A stretch of DNA of 64,000 bases from Symbiodinium sp. CCMP2592 (GCA_905221615.1 CAJNDT010004502.1:215001-279000), one strand, 5' to 3'; numbered from the stretch's first letter, positions 1 to 10,481 are shown. Notes: a model not told the origin generated them from the letters alone. Numbers and translations are program-made.

Positions 1-420
1 ACGAGGGGGCCCAGCCAGCTTCCCAGGGCAAAACATCAACATGTTTGCCACAGGATTCCCTCTTGCATTGCCGTCTAGTGCACACAACAGAGCGATGAAA
101 TGAAAAGAGCTGGACACTCTAGCAACGTGACATCGACATCATTGCTTCCAAATTCACACCCTCTTGGATGCAACCGGCTGTCCTGGCTGCAGCATTCGGC
201 ATTGTGAGCGCATGCTTGGCGAACTTCGTTTGAGCCGCAAGAAGCAACACTGCTAACTGATGCCTATGCTTGGAAGAATGCTATGCACCGGAGGAAAAAC
301 AAAAGTGCACAATAACAACCTAAGGAAGGGTCTCACACGCGCTTCAAATCGGAGACTTGTCCGAACATTCTGCCAGACCCCTGGTAAAAGTAAAACAAAA
401 AACAGTGGCGGTCTGACTGC
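1..420. other. Flanking sequence without recognised gene
   Basis: Unique-looking sequence. Short open stretches occur but no domain, splice pair or repeat family was recognised. It ends at the T-poor satellite. Confidence 0.5.
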
Positions 421-1344
421 ATCAAGCAGTGCCTAGCTCAAAAGCCTCACCAGGGGCTCCTTTCCCGGAGAAGGAAAAACAAAAAACACAGAGACAACCA
501 AAAAGGACGGACAAAAGACAAAACAACGCAGAAGACACAAAAGACGAAAAGAAGGGACCAAAACAGGAGCAAGAAGGCAGGCAGCAGCAGCGGCAGGCGT
601 CGGACGTGGCCCCCCGGACGGGGCACACGCACCCACGCCCTGACCTTAGGAGTAGCAAGAGCAGCAGGCAAAGAAACAGCGACCAAAACCACCACCGACA
701 ACAGCGAACAAAACGAAGAAGACACCAGCAAGCACAGACCAAAGACAAACAACAAAGACAGAGAGGACACAACAGACGCGACAAGAAAGGACCAAAACAG
801 AGCAAGAAGCCAGGCAGCAGCAGAAGCAGCAGAAGCCAGAAAACAGCAGCAGCACCAGCAGCAGGCAGCAGCAGCGGCAGGTGGCGGACGTGGCCCCCCG
901 AACGGGGCACACACACCCACCTCCTGACCTTAGGGGTAGCAAAAGCGGCCAAAAAAGAAGCAGCGACCCAACCCAACACCAGCAACAGCGAGCACAAAAC
1001 AAAAACCGACCAGAGACAAACAACGACGACAGAGAGGACACAACAGACGCGACAAGAAAGGACCAGCAACAGCAGCAGCAGCATCAGCGGCAGGAGGCGG
1101 ACGTGGCCCCCCGAACGGGGCACACGCACCCATCCCCCGACCTTAGGAGCAGCAACAACGGCAGGAAAAGCAAGAGCGACCAGAACCACCACCGACAACG
1201 GAGACAACACCAAACGAGGCAACAGAAAGGACACAACAGAAGACCACCACCGACAACAGAGACAACACCAAACGAGGCAACAAAAGGGACACAACAGAAG
1301 CGACAAGAGAAGACAAAAGCAGAAGCACCGAAGAGCGCAAAAGC

Positions 1345-1345
<1 letters not shown>

Positions 1346-1376
<31 letters not shown>

Positions 1377-1380
1377 GCAG
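1346..1380. repeat. (CAG)n microsatellite
   Basis: About nine uninterrupted CAG/AGC units inside a satellite unit, followed by CAGCGGCAG variants. Confidence 0.9.
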
Positions 1381-1809
1381 CAGCGGCAGGTGGCGGACGT
1401 GGCCCCCCAACCGGGGCACACGCACCCACCCCTGACCTTAGGGGCAGCAACAGCGGCAGGAGAAAAAGCAGCGACCCAACCCAACACCGACACAACGAGC
1501 ACACACACAAACACCGACCAGAAAAAACAACGAGGACAGAGAACACACAAAGGAAGCGAAAAGAAAGGACCAGACAGAAGCAAGAAAACCGGGCAGCAAC
1601 AGCAGCAGCAGCAGCGGCAGGGGCGGACGTGGCCCCCCGAACGGGGCACACGCACCCACCTCTGACCTTAGGAGCAGCAACAGCGGCAGGAAAAGAAACC
1701 GCGACCAAAACCACCACCGACAACAGACGCAACACCAAAAGGCAACAGAAAGGACACAACAGAAGCGACAAGAGAGGACAAAAACAGAAGCAACGAAGAG
1801 CGCAAAGGC

Positions 1810-1876
<67 letters not shown>
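1810..1876. repeat. (AGC)n expansion, about 22 units
   Basis: Longest uninterrupted CAG-type run of the satellite. Other units have only 3-9 triplets at the same place, so triplet number varies between units of one array. Confidence 0.95.
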
Positions 1877-1877
<1 letters not shown>

Positions 1878-2264
1878 GCAGGTGGCGGACGTGGCCCCCC
1901 GGACGGGGCACACGCACCCACCCACCTCCTGACCTTAGGGGTAGCAAAAGCGGCCGAAAAAGAAGCAGCGACCCAACGGAACACCAGCAACAGCGAGCAC
2001 AAACCAAGCACCAACCAGAGACAAACAACGACGACAGAGAAGACACCACAGAAGCAACAAGAAAGAACCAAAACGGAAGCAAGAAACCAGGCAGCAGAAG
2101 CAGCAGCGGCAGGAGGCGGACGTGGCCCCCCGAACGGGGCACACGCACCCACCCCCTGACCTTAGGGGCAGCGAAGCGGCACAAAAAGAAGCAGCGACGG
2201 GAACCACACCGGACCGCAGACGAAAACAAAAAAACAAAAAAAAAAAAAACACTTCCGGGTGTCC

Positions 2265-2640
2265 CCTGGATCGTAGGACTTACTCGGTTGTCGCAGCCCC
2301 AGGGACCCTCAAAAGATGCAAAATGCCGAAAGTGTCCAGCGCAAGTCCAATGTTTAGCGCACCCGGCTCGCAGGACTTACCAAGATGCCGCAGCCCCGGG
2401 TCTCTCTTGAACTAGACTAGCGCCAAGACAGTCAGGTACAAAGCGGGACTCCCGAATCCGAATGAACAAACCTGTCCAGGTATCAAAGCCACTGAGCTCT
2501 AGAAGCGAGCACAAATATGGACGCATAACGAGCAGTGATTCAGTTTCACTGGACGTGTTTGAGAAGGCTGCGGCAAGCAGAACGCAAGTCTGAAAAAACA
2601 GTTTTTCAGCTTCACTGGACGTGCTTGTGAAAGGCTGCGG
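2265..2640. repeat. Two short direct duplications
   Basis: A segment with AGGACTTAC and CGCAGCCCC occurs near 2274-2310 and again near 2371-2402. A segment TTCACTGGACGTG plus AAGGCTGCGG occurs near 2547-2573 and again near 2612-2640. No coding signal was recognised. Confidence 0.6.
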
Positions 2641-2891
2641 TATCGTACCCTTTCAGAGGGTCAAACATGCAAAGCGCACCACCATGCTGTTGATCACGAG
2701 CATACCCCTACATGTCCACTTGCATCCACTACTGCCAGTTCAGCTCTATCTTAGAAAGTTTGAACTTTTGGGGGCCCGGTTGTTGAAGAAGAGAGGATTT
2801 GGGTTGAGGGTTTAGAGTTTAGGGATTTAGGGTTTGGGGTTTGGGTGGAGGCAGGTTCAGCCAGCTGCTGATGAAGGAAGCTACCTACCTC

Positions 2892-2993
2892 AAGCTGTTG
2901 ATGATATAAATCCTGCATTACCTTAAGGACCCTAAACTATGGATTTATGGTTTATTCCTTATAATGGGTCGTGCAGGATTTATCATCAACCGA
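2892..2993. mobile_element. Palindromic element family E, copy 1
   Basis: Family E arms carry GGTTGATGATATAAATCCTG and its inverse, with a core around CCTTAAGGACCCTAAAC. This copy is slightly degenerate at the left tip. Confidence 0.8.
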
Positions 2994-3244
2994 AGGACCC
3001 TTTTAAAGAAAGCTTTTGCATGAACCCAATTCTGACTACGAGCCCCAAGGCTCCACAGACAGCATATACAGGTCTTTTCAGGCCTGCATATACTACACAA
3101 GTATATAGAGCTTTCAAAGGCTAAAACTCTATCGAGCCGTTATAGCACCCTAAAGGAACCCTGAAAGTAACCCATAAAGGAACCCTTAAGACCTTGTGCC
3201 GCCTGGAGCCTTAGGGAAAGGCCCCATAGAGCAGAACCTCTAGA

Positions 3245-3364
3245 TAAAGGATCATGGGACTTAGTAGCTAGGGTTATAATTAGGGTAACTATACCTATAA
3301 CTACTTCTAACCCCACGTAAGGTACTTAGAACCGTACTTACGACGTCCCATGATCCTCCAAGTA
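3245..3364 (-). mobile_element. Palindromic element family A, copy 1
   Basis: Family A (20 copies here, about 120 bp) has arms carrying CTTGGAGGATCATGGGACTT and the inverse, bounded by TA. One tip reads GGAGG and the other reads CCTTT, so copies can be oriented. This copy is inverted relative to the GGAGG-left form. Confidence 0.9.
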
Positions 3365-3483
3365 GAGCAGCATCCCTAAACCCCAAACGAGGAAGACCGG
3401 CGTTCTGGTTGCTCTCGAGCCACTCGTACTTGGGCCGCAAGAGTCGGGAGGGTTTAGGATTCCGTCAAGGGGTCCTTGAAGTG

Positions 3484-3569
3484 AGTACCTGGGCCCCAAA
3501 AGTAGGTAGAATAATGGCCTTTTTTAGGTGTTGGGCAATTACTTTACCTACTTTTGGGGGTTCAGGTAA
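3484..3569. mobile_element. Palindromic element family M, copy 1
   Basis: Arms carry CCCCAAAAGTAGGTAGAATA and its inverse around TTTTTAGGTGTTGGG; about 85 bp. Confidence 0.75.
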
Positions 3570-4750
3570 GGGTTATGGGTCACCATAAGGGTTCCGCAGG
3601 GTATTTAAGCTGTTATTTGGAGGGGGGTGTAGGGTGGTTAATGAGTTCAGCAGGGATTTCAAAATGTTTGGGGTATAGGTATAGTATACCAACATGCTTG
3701 GGGATAGTGTTACGAATTGTTCCCACACCCAAATGCGGGGTGTTGTTTTTTTAGTTGATTTGTGTTTGCGGTTTCCATTGGCTGATGCAATCGCAATTAC
3801 GAGGTTTCTATGAGGTGCTGCAACTGTACTATAGGCATAGGTGACTAATGAAGGTTCCAAGCCGCATATGTGGCTTGGCAACACGGGTTTCAGGTTTAGA
3901 GTTTCAGGTTTACCTAGACACCCCCTCAACCACCTTCTAATATACCCTAAATACCCACAAGTAAGGACCCATACGGGCTCTACTCACAGGGCAGTTTGGG
4001 GGGTCATGGTACGGGTTCAGGCCCTAGAGGTTGGAGGTTTGGGGCTCAAGGGCTTCAGGTTCCAAGCCCAGGGTTGGAGGGCTCTCGAGCTTGGTATAGC
4101 GGTTCTTTGCAGGGTTCGCACGAGGACTTGCACGGGTTCCGTCAGAGGGTTCAAGATACGATGCAAGGTTTAAAGTTTAGGGTGTTAGGCATTTTTTCGC
4201 TTCACGGCCAAGTTCAGGATTTAGGGCTTCGAGGGTTTAAGGGTTTGGGGTTCCAGGTTTGTTTGGGCTTGAAGGGCTTTGATATGAATTAGGCGATTGT
4301 TGTTAAGGCTTTGATTGTTCACGGATTTGTCAGCATTCCGGGTGTATCGGAACTCGTCATCGAACTTCTCATATGGCTACAGGATTTGAAGCTTCGGCGT
4401 TGCGTGTTTCACAATGGAGCAGGGGCAATTAGACTGTCTTATTCGTCTTGGGGTCTTGCTTATTCGCAAGGTTTGTGCAGATTGACCGCGCAGGGTGGGT
4501 GCGTGTGGAAGTACACTTACTACACGAACCGCGCCCCAAGGGCCAACCCTCAATCCAAAAACATGCCAAGCAGCCGTGTCCCAAAACAAGTGCCTAAACC
4601 CCTAAACCCAGCACACGTATCCGAATATTTCACCAAGCTCTACACCCTAAACCCTACACCCTAAACCCTATCAGAGTCACCGTCCCAAAAGGCCCAAGGC
4701 CTCTAGCTGTAAATGACATTTGCTATTGCATCAGCCCTCCACTTGAAGCC
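3570..4750. other. TTTAGGG-like degenerate sequence, no gene recognised
   Basis: Many GGTTTAGGG-, GGGCTTTAG- and GGGTTCAGG-type words. The open frames (for example 3841-4173) look like translated repeat and show no domain. Confidence 0.5.
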
Positions 4751-4753
4751 CCC

Positions 4754-4844
4754 TACCCTGGGCATCAAAATAGTCCAAAAGCCTTATATAGTATGGTATT
4801 TGGGCCCAAAAGCCTTAATAAATGAGTCCTTAGATGCCTAGGGC
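4754..4844. mobile_element. Palindromic element family Q, copy 1
   Basis: Arms CCCTGGGCATC...GATGCCTAGGG enclose ATCAAAATAGTCCAAAAGCC and an AT-rich core. Confidence 0.7.
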
Positions 4845-4905
4845 TAAGCCCTTTTCAGCCTTGCTCTTGAACTCAAGTTGCAAAAGCAGCTCTCTGTCCT
4901 TGCAG

Positions 4906-4978
4906 GTGGCCTTCCTCATCATCGCCAATGGTATCATGATCGGCTTCCAGACGCACCCGGAGTTTGAAGACTGGGAAG
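4906..4978 (+). CDS. Exon: ion-transport channel, S1-like segment
   Basis: The exon lies between a pyrimidine-rich acceptor (TCTGTCCTTGCAG) and a GT donor (GAAG|GTCAGC). It is 73 nt, starts in phase 0 and ends in phase 1. The peptide reads VAFLIIANGIMIGFQT then HPEFEDWEG: a hydrophobic helix with I-x-N-G followed by an acidic loop. That resembles S1 of dinoflagellate voltage-gated cation channels (Ion_trans family, remembered pattern, not searched). A second channel-like exon lies on the same strand at 14987-15090. Both could belong to one gene with multi-kilobase introns, or to two. Selectivity cannot be judged because no pore loop is seen. Confidence 0.6.
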
Positions 4979-5058
4979 GTCAGCTGAGGGCCCATGGCAT
5001 GTACGGCTAATATAGGGCCTTAACAATTGGGGCGGCCCAGTATACTATAGTTATAGTA

Positions 5059-5158
5059 ACTTAGTAGCTGAGTGGATACACTTTACACTTTCTGGGGTAA
5101 TTACCTACTATAAAACAGAAAGTGTACACTTTAGGGGCGTATGAACTCGGCAACTAGG
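5059..5158. mobile_element. Palindromic element family J, copy 1
   Basis: Arms carry GTAGCTGAGTGGATACACTT and an inverse ending GCAACTAG; the inner palindrome is TACACTTTCTG / CAGAAAGTGTA. About 70 bp into intron-like DNA after the channel exon. Confidence 0.8.
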
Positions 5159-5159
5159 A

Positions 5160-5630
5160 TAAGGAGCCCCTTCAAACAGCATAGACAATGATTAAGGATC
5201 CTATGGTCAATGGGCAGCCTTGGAGACTCCATGGAGCCTTAGGTTTGGGTTTTGGGGTTTACTGTTGACATACACTTTACGCAAAGTGCTCTCATGTCTA
5301 TTAACCCGGGTAAACCCGGCATTACCGGTAACACGGAGTACCATGGTTTAAGGTGTGGTCACTTCTGGGATTCTGCTGGGGAAACGTATGCTAGAGAAAC
5401 TTGGTAGTAGAGTGTAGCAGCCTGTTCGGGGGACTACAATCCCCATACCGTCAAGCTTAAAATGTATAGTTCGTAACAAAGACTTAAAGAAAGAAAACCC
5501 TACACCCTAAACCCAAGCCACTGGACAAAATCATATCATCAATAAAGCCTACACCCCACACCCCGATCCCAATTTGTTAACCCTACCGTAGACCCTGTCG
5601 AAAAGCTTATAGACCTTCTGTCAGAACAGT
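5160..5630. other. No gene recognised
   Basis: AT-rich intron-like or intergenic DNA with a few CCCTAAACC-type words. No domain or splice pair found. Confidence 0.4.
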
Positions 5631-5632
5631 GT

Positions 5633-5751
5633 ATGGTAAACCCCATAAAGTCGGGAAGTGGATCAAGGCCAAATAGAGCTGGAATTCCCTATACACGCCT
5701 CTCAAGGATTGAGGCCATGGGGTTTCCAACTTTTGGGCTTCTACTGTAATT
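5633..5751. mobile_element. Palindromic element family I, copy 1 (inverted)
   Basis: Reads from ACCCCATAAAGTCGGGAAGT to CCAACTTTTGGGCTTCTACT. This is family I in the orientation opposite to copies 2-4. The apparent open frame at 5658-5870 starts inside it. Confidence 0.8.
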
Positions 5752-6202
5752 TCGTAGCAGCCATGCTGTTTCAGGATGGCCCACACTGGAGCTCGTGTTT
5801 GTGGTCGTGCTCATTCTGGAGCCTCTGGCTGCGCGTAACCGGGGCCCGAAAATCACCTTCAAACCCGTGATGGTTTGGGGCTTAAGGTTTAGAGTTTAAC
5901 GGTTTCAGGTTTAGGGTTGAGGGTTTACGGAAACTCTTCTCCCATGAAGTTTACATTAGGGTTACCGATCAGATGCTACAAACAGTTAGGCCATGGTAGG
6001 TCAAGACATACCTCAAGCTCTTGACATTCGTTCCTGTCACAAGGGTTTGCGAGGTTTGAGTGGTTGGTTGCACCTAAGCCCGACACCCAAAACGCTTAAA
6101 TCCTAATCAAAAAGTTTAAACCCCAAACATCTAAACCTCTATAAATCCCAGACCTTATACCCTCAACCCCAAACCCTCAACTGCAAAGGATCTACAGGGT
6201 TT

Positions 6203-6299
6203 AGGGTCATAAGTGGAGTTGCGAGTCCCCGAATATAGGCTTTCACTATAGTTGCCCTACTTATCACTCCACTGATAACTGTTCATGAACCTCCAAGTA
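6203..6299. mobile_element. Palindromic element family B, copy 1
   Basis: Family B carries GGTTCATGGGTAGTTATAAG arms and ends CCTCCAAGTA like family A. The left tip of this copy is eroded. Confidence 0.7.
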
Positions 6300-6372
6300 G
6301 GCCCTAAACCCCATACCCTTATAGAATCCTATTTCCTCGGAGTCCATCATTTCAAGGGAAAGGCTAGGTGTG

Positions 6373-6654
6373 ATGGCTGCTGACATCTTCGGTATCAGTG
6401 GCGTTCTGGATGACAGCATCCGCAAGAGCTCAAGCTCCGACTCATCGGATTCTTCCGAGGAAGGCTCTGATGCTGGCAGCAAGTCGGATGCCACTGATTC
6501 GGAATCCTCGGAGATGGCCATAAAGCAGTTCATTCGCGAGTATCGGTTCCTCTCAAACTTCTACGTCGGCGACGTGCTCTATGATGGCCACACCTATCCC
6601 TCGGCAGAGCACCTCTACCAGGCCTTGAAGTGTGATCCCTACAGCCAGAACTAA
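6373..6654 (+). CDS. NADAR-domain protein, N-terminal part; stop inside the domain
   Basis: Starts with ATG 6373 (MAADIFGISG). A serine/acid-rich linker follows (about residues 20-50, SSSSDSSDSSEEGSD). Then comes the start of a NADAR (YbiA/RibX-like) domain: EYRFLSNFYV, then LYDGHTYPSAEHLYQALK (about residues 60-87). NADAR proteins handle ADP-ribose or riboflavin-type intermediates; that is family knowledge. The frame stops at TAA 6652, far short of a whole domain (about 150 residues). The same frame continues after the stop as FLRKDVSPAEQIP, which resembles the next NADAR block. So either the TAA is a nonsense change and this is a decayed copy, or a non-canonical donor (A|GAACTA) lies just before it. 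The acidic linker suggests nuclear or regulatory use, but this is only a guess. Confidence 0.6.
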   Translation: MAADIFGISGVLDDSIRKSSSSDSSDSSEEGSDAGSKSDATDSESSEMAIKQFIREYRFLSNFYVGDVLYDGHTYPSAEHLYQALKCDPYSQN

Positions 6655-6900
6655 TTCCTGAGGAAAGATGTGTCTCCCGCAGAACAAATCCCAAAAGATC
6701 CTTTTAAAGGGACCCTTAAAGGAACTCTTATAACTACCCAACGAACCGCAAAGTATTCCAGGCATGGAAGCTTGTATGCCGACCCTAGGCCCAGGCCCTA
6801 CCTAGTCTCCATTGTAGTACCCTGGGCCTTTTTTTAGGGTTCCTTTAAAGGGTCTATAAGGGCTAGTATAAGGGGATCTATAAGGGTACTATAATAATGT
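6655..6900. other. Repeat-derived sequence downstream of the NADAR frame
   Basis: Contains GATCCTTTTAAAGGGACCC-type words and GGGTTCCTTTAAAGGG, the same motif seen in the array at 21.44-21.70 kb and in the giant palindrome at 62.3 kb. Confidence 0.5.
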
Positions 6901-7013
6901 ACCTAGAGTCTCCATTGCAGTTCCTGTTTCTGGTTAACCAGTTTAATAGTTAGGATCCTATAATGGAGATTTTGGTTAACCAGAAAAAGGAACTGCAATG
7001 GAGACTATAGGTG
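6901..7013. mobile_element. Palindromic element family F, copy 1
   Basis: Arms AGTCTCCATTGCAGTTCC and inverse, then GGTTAACCAG / CTGGTTAACC inside, core TTAGGATCCTATAATGG. Confidence 0.85.
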
Positions 7014-7091
7014 AAGCGGAACCCTTGGCATGGCAGGGCGTGACATGTAAATTTCAGGCTTCGGCTTTCAGGCGACAGAATCCCTAATCCC

Positions 7092-7205
7092 TACTTAGAG
7101 GTTCATGGGTAGCTATGAGTGGAGTTATGTGTAGGACAACTATGTCTATAGCCCATCTCAGGGGACTTCTAACTGCACTTATAACTACCCATGACCCTCC
7201 AAGTA
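7092..7205. mobile_element. Palindromic element family B, copy 2
   Basis: Left TACTTAGAGGTTCATGGGTA, right ACCCATGACCCTCCAAGTA; bounded by TA. Confidence 0.85.
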
Positions 7206-7703
7206 AGCCCTACTTGTAGTCCACTTATTAACGAGTTAGATAAATAGGCCATAATAAGGAACCCTCAAAAGGTAGGCTTTTCGGCTACAGGTATACCCAA
7301 CTCCAACAGGAATTGAGCAGAGGTGGCCCCTAGGCCTTCATTTCCCGGCTCAGGAATGTGTGCTGCGGATGTTTGTTCTAGGCTGCCGGCGGCTGCTTGG
7401 CGACCTTCTGTTGGTCTCGGGACTTCGGAACGTCGTGCTTGAGGTGTTTGCTTTATGGTTGGAGTTGAGTAATTACCGTTGCTGATAGTTTCGGGATATG
7501 TTGAGGTTTGGAGAAGCTTGCTATGTGTGACGTGTGAGCTATTTAGAGGAGTTATTGCGCAGGTCCAGAAGATAACTGCCATTATTCCGGCCTGTAAATA
7601 CGCATGACACTTCAAGCTGTCCTTTTTGTGGGGATCCAAACCTCCTTCTGGGTTCACGAGATCACCAGGTTTTGCAAGGAATGACAAGAACGACTTGCAG
7701 GGT

Positions 7704-7733
7704 GTTTAGGGTTTAGGGTTTAGGGTTTAGGGT
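7704..7733. repeat. Telomere-like (TTTAGGG)4
   Basis: Four uninterrupted heptamers, matching the TTTAGGG telomere type known from dinoflagellates and plants. Confidence 0.9.
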
Positions 7734-7919
7734 GTTACGATGTTACAGGATTGAGGTTTGGATTCGGTTTGGATGGAGGGTTTCTCAATGTGCCAAGCTA
7801 TACTGTACATTCCCAAACCTCCGATCCCTCAAAGGGCTTCATGTTAGGGTTACGAAGATGTGGACGCATCCTGAATTTCAGCAAAACTCGATTCCAGTTC
7901 GTAGTTAAGGCTGTTAAGG

Positions 7920-7985
7920 CTATCACCCTAAACCCTAAACACTAACCCTAAACTCTATACCCTAAACACTAACCCTAAACTCTAA
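7920..7985. repeat. Telomere-like (CCCTAAA)n, degenerate
   Basis: Opposite strand orientation to the tract 190 bp upstream; CCCTAAACACTAACCCTAAA variants. Confidence 0.8.
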
Positions 7986-8091
7986 GCTAAGCCCCAAACA
8001 CTATCAGATGCGTTTGGATCCGAAGGTTCTTTTGTGGCTCGGACCGCCTCTTCAACTGGCTTCCCGCATGCAGTCTTCGGGTTTCCTAACC

Positions 8092-8199
8092 CAAAGGCTC
8101 CATGTACATTTTATAGTAGGTACTTAGGCCTTGAAGGGTTCCCTATATAGGTACTCTAACGCCTAAGTATATACTATATGGGTACATGGAGCCTTATAG
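8092..8199. mobile_element. Palindromic element family C, copy 1
   Basis: Family C arms carry GGCTCCATGTACCCATATAG and inverse, with inner TAGTAGGTACTTAGGCC. This copy has TTTTATAG in the left arm. Confidence 0.85.
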
Positions 8200-8230
8200 G
8201 GCAAGTGGGTTCTCTTCGGGGTTTAGTATT

Positions 8231-8354
8231 TACTTGGAGGATCATGGGACTTAGTAAGTAAGGTTATAAGTACCTAAATTGAGCTTATAAGTAGTCAGAA
8301 GTATAGTTACCCTAATTATAACCCTAGTTACTAAGTCCCATGATCCTTTAAGTA
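8231..8354 (+). mobile_element. Palindromic element family A, copy 2
   Basis: Clean copy: left tip TACTTGGAGGATCATGGGAC, right tip ATGATCCTTTAAGTA; flanking TA on both sides. Confidence 0.93.
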
Positions 8355-8928
8355 GGGATTTAGGGTCTAGGGTTCAGGAGCTTACGGTTGATGGATTCTG
8401 GTTCCTTTAAGGTACCAAGGCTTCTACAGGTGTGGTTTCGAGGTTCAGGAGTAAGCCTAAACCGTTCAGTGCTCAGCATCTTTCTGTTAGCCGACCACGT
8501 ATGGACTTGAAGCACCACTGAGGGCGTAAACCCCTAAGCCCCGAAACCCTAAAGCCTAACCCCTAAACCCCTATAAGCCCGAAACCCCTAAACCCTAATG
8601 CAAGGTTGGCGACTGATGGGTGTTGTAGGCTTGAAGCTGATGCTAAGGATTTGGGGTTTAGGAAAACAGCAACATTGATTTTGCAGTTGTGCATTCGGCT
8701 GTTAGGTATCGGTCGGCCAAAAGTAGAGATAGTACCGTGGCCCCATGGGGTTTACAAAGCAGGTGTGTGCACTACCTTGTGGACCGATTTGGTAAGCAGC
8801 TATATGCAGAACTCATGAATAGGAGAACCCAACTTGGCTCCCTCAACCCGCATGCACGCACGCACATACAAACACATATCGGCAAAGTAGAATCGCACCC
8901 ATGTGCATGACACGGGCTTGCACGCACA

Positions 8929-9088
8929 TTGACAGACCGAACAGACAGACAGTCAGACAGACAGACAAGATGTACGCAAGTGTATGTACATGTGTATACA
9001 TGCGTGTATGTATGATTACATGCCTGCCTACCTACTTCCCTACCTCCTGCCTAGCTTACCTACCTGCCTACCTACCTACCTAGTACAC
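8929..9088. repeat. CAGA and CTAC microsatellites
   Basis: GACAGACAGTCAGACAGACAGA near 8942-8967, then TACATGTGTA-type and CCTACCTACC words to 9088. The open frames over it (8901-9217) encode only this. Confidence 0.8.
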
Positions 9089-9228
9089 ACTGCGCACATG
9101 CAGCTGCCTCTTTCGGTCCCTTGGTCGAAGAGAAAGCCAGTCTGTTTTTGCAGAGATGCATGCGGATGGTCTGTCGTTCTTCGTCTTGAAACCTCTAGCC
9201 CAACCCCCGAACCATAGTTTAGGCCATA

Positions 9229-9300
9229 ATGACCTGGACCCCAAAAGTATGTAGAGTAATAGCCTTTTATAGGTTTTGGGCCATAATTTTACCTAGGACC
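9229..9300. mobile_element. Palindromic element family M, copy 2
   Basis: GGACCCCAAAAGTATGTAGA and GGGCCATAATTTTACCTAGG arms; the right tip is eroded. Confidence 0.65.
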
Positions 9301-9459
9301 TAGAGTAGGCCCTTATTCCCATTTTAAGGGTTCAGGTTCACTTAAAAGCCCCGTTAAACCAAAAAGGGCACCCTTTTTATTCCTAAGCTACTCTTGGGTA
9401 TAGTTACCTACTTTAGAGGGTCTAGGTACAGGTCGCTGCACCAGGCATGAGTCATGTCC

Positions 9460-9664
9460 CTAAGGCTCCATGTGCCCATATAGTAGATACTTAGGCCTTA
9501 AAGTGCCTATATAGGGACCCCTTTAAGGCTTAAGTATCTACTACAATAGTACTTAAAGGATCATGGGACTGGGTAGCTATACCTATAGCTACTTGTAACC
9601 CCAATTAAGGGTACTTATAACCTTACCAAGTCCCATGATCCTCCAAGTACATGGAGCCTTTGGG
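9460..9664. mobile_element. Palindromic element family C, copy 2, interrupted by a family A element
   Basis: Left arm CCCTAAGGCTCCATGTGCCC and the inner arm AAGTATCTACTACAATAG are family C. The last part of the right arm, CATGGAGCCTT, resumes only after a complete family A element at 9550-9649. Confidence 0.9.
9550..9649 (-). mobile_element. Family A copy 3, nested in family C copy 2
   Basis: Sequence AATAG-TA-CTTAAAGG...CCTCCAAG-TA-CATGG. Removing the insert and one TA restores the family C arm, giving direct evidence for a TA target duplication. Confidence 0.93.
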
Positions 9665-9719
9665 GTGTAATGCACAGAAAGCGCGAACCGAGATCGGTCT
9701 GACTTGGCTTGTAGGGTAC

Positions 9720-9833
9720 TACGGTTGATGATATAAATCCTGCATTATCCCATAATAAAGAAATAAAGAATATACCATAATTCTCATGGTTTAGGGACCT
9801 GAAGGTAATGCAGGATTTATATCATCAGCCGTA
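9720..9833. mobile_element. Palindromic element family E, copy 2
   Basis: Begins TACGGTTGATGATATAAATC and ends TATCATCAGCCGTA, so TA bounds both ends; contains an A-rich core AATAAAGAAATAAAG. Confidence 0.9.
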
Positions 9834-9945
9834 CCGAAGCCTCCGATTTGCGAAGGTTTGATCTGTTCCTGTCCCTGTCGGGTTTGGCGGACGTCTTTGT
9901 CCAGAAGGTGATGGGAGAACAGTCCGACATGCTAGGCAACTTGGC

Positions 9946-10105
9946 TACTTCAAGGGTCATAGGACTTGTATGTAAGGTTATGAGCATTTCAATTTAGGGT
10001 TATAAGTTATGAATGTTGATGTAGATTCACCTAATATTGGCCAAATGTATATATATATATATACACATGTAACCCGAGTTACTAAGTCCCGTGATCCTTT
10101 TAGTA
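9946..10105 (+). mobile_element. Family A copy 4 with (TA)n insertion
   Basis: Longer than usual (160 bp) because a TATATATATATA stretch and nearby bases lie near the loop. Tips TACTTCAAGGGTCATAGG and GTGATCCTTTTAGTA. Confidence 0.75.
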
Positions 10106-10254
10106 ATCTCGGATGCTCTCAAAGCCTTAAACCGGAGAGAACCTTCGCAACACCGTGAGAGGAACCCTTGTAATAATTAGGAACCCCTAACCCTAGACCG
10201 GAGTGCAGGAAGAACCTGATGCATTGTACGCGAACCCAGGGCTAGGATTGCCCG

Positions 10255-10365
10255 GAATATCAGGGAGGGTTTAGGGTTTAAGGGATTTCGGGTTTCGGAG
10301 TTTTAGGGTTTAGGGGTTTAGGCGGGATTTTGGGTTTAGGATGTTTAGTGTTTAGGGCTGTGTAG
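10255..10365. repeat. Telomere-like tract, degenerate
   Basis: AGGGTTTAGGGTTTAAGGG, TTTAGGGGTTTAGG and GTTTAGTGTTTAGGG variants. Confidence 0.75.
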
Positions 10366-10481
10366 TTCCATTCCTGTCACTCTTCGCTTAGATCGTCAAA
10401 GATGTCAGCCCCGAAACTCGCCCCAATCCCCCGAGCCCAGAACTGCTTGGATGCTCCGCATCCCGTGTGGCTGGCCTTTAA

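Larger units (their letters stand above)
430..2250. repeat. T-depleted tandem satellite with CAG expansions
   Basis: About seven irregular units of 210-300 bp. Each holds a conserved core around GTGGCCCCCCGAACGGGGCA (cores near 604, 889, 1101, 1399, 1627, 1891 and 2122), then CACGCACCCAC and CTGACCTTAGG, then an A/C/G-only spacer rich in AGCAG, GACAA and ACCAC. The core contains a CCCC-GAAC-GGGG hairpin. The + strand has almost no T outside the core, so stop codons are nearly impossible on it. Long open frames therefore exist on both strands (about 576 codons each) and encode only K/R/Q/T-rich or A/L/C-rich low complexity. No family resemblance was seen. I treat it as non-coding satellite. 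Confidence 0.85.

Noticed and set aside
422..2252. Long open frames of up to 576 codons on both strands
   Set aside because: They follow from a T-free tandem repeat; the products are low complexity, and frames on both strands are equally open.
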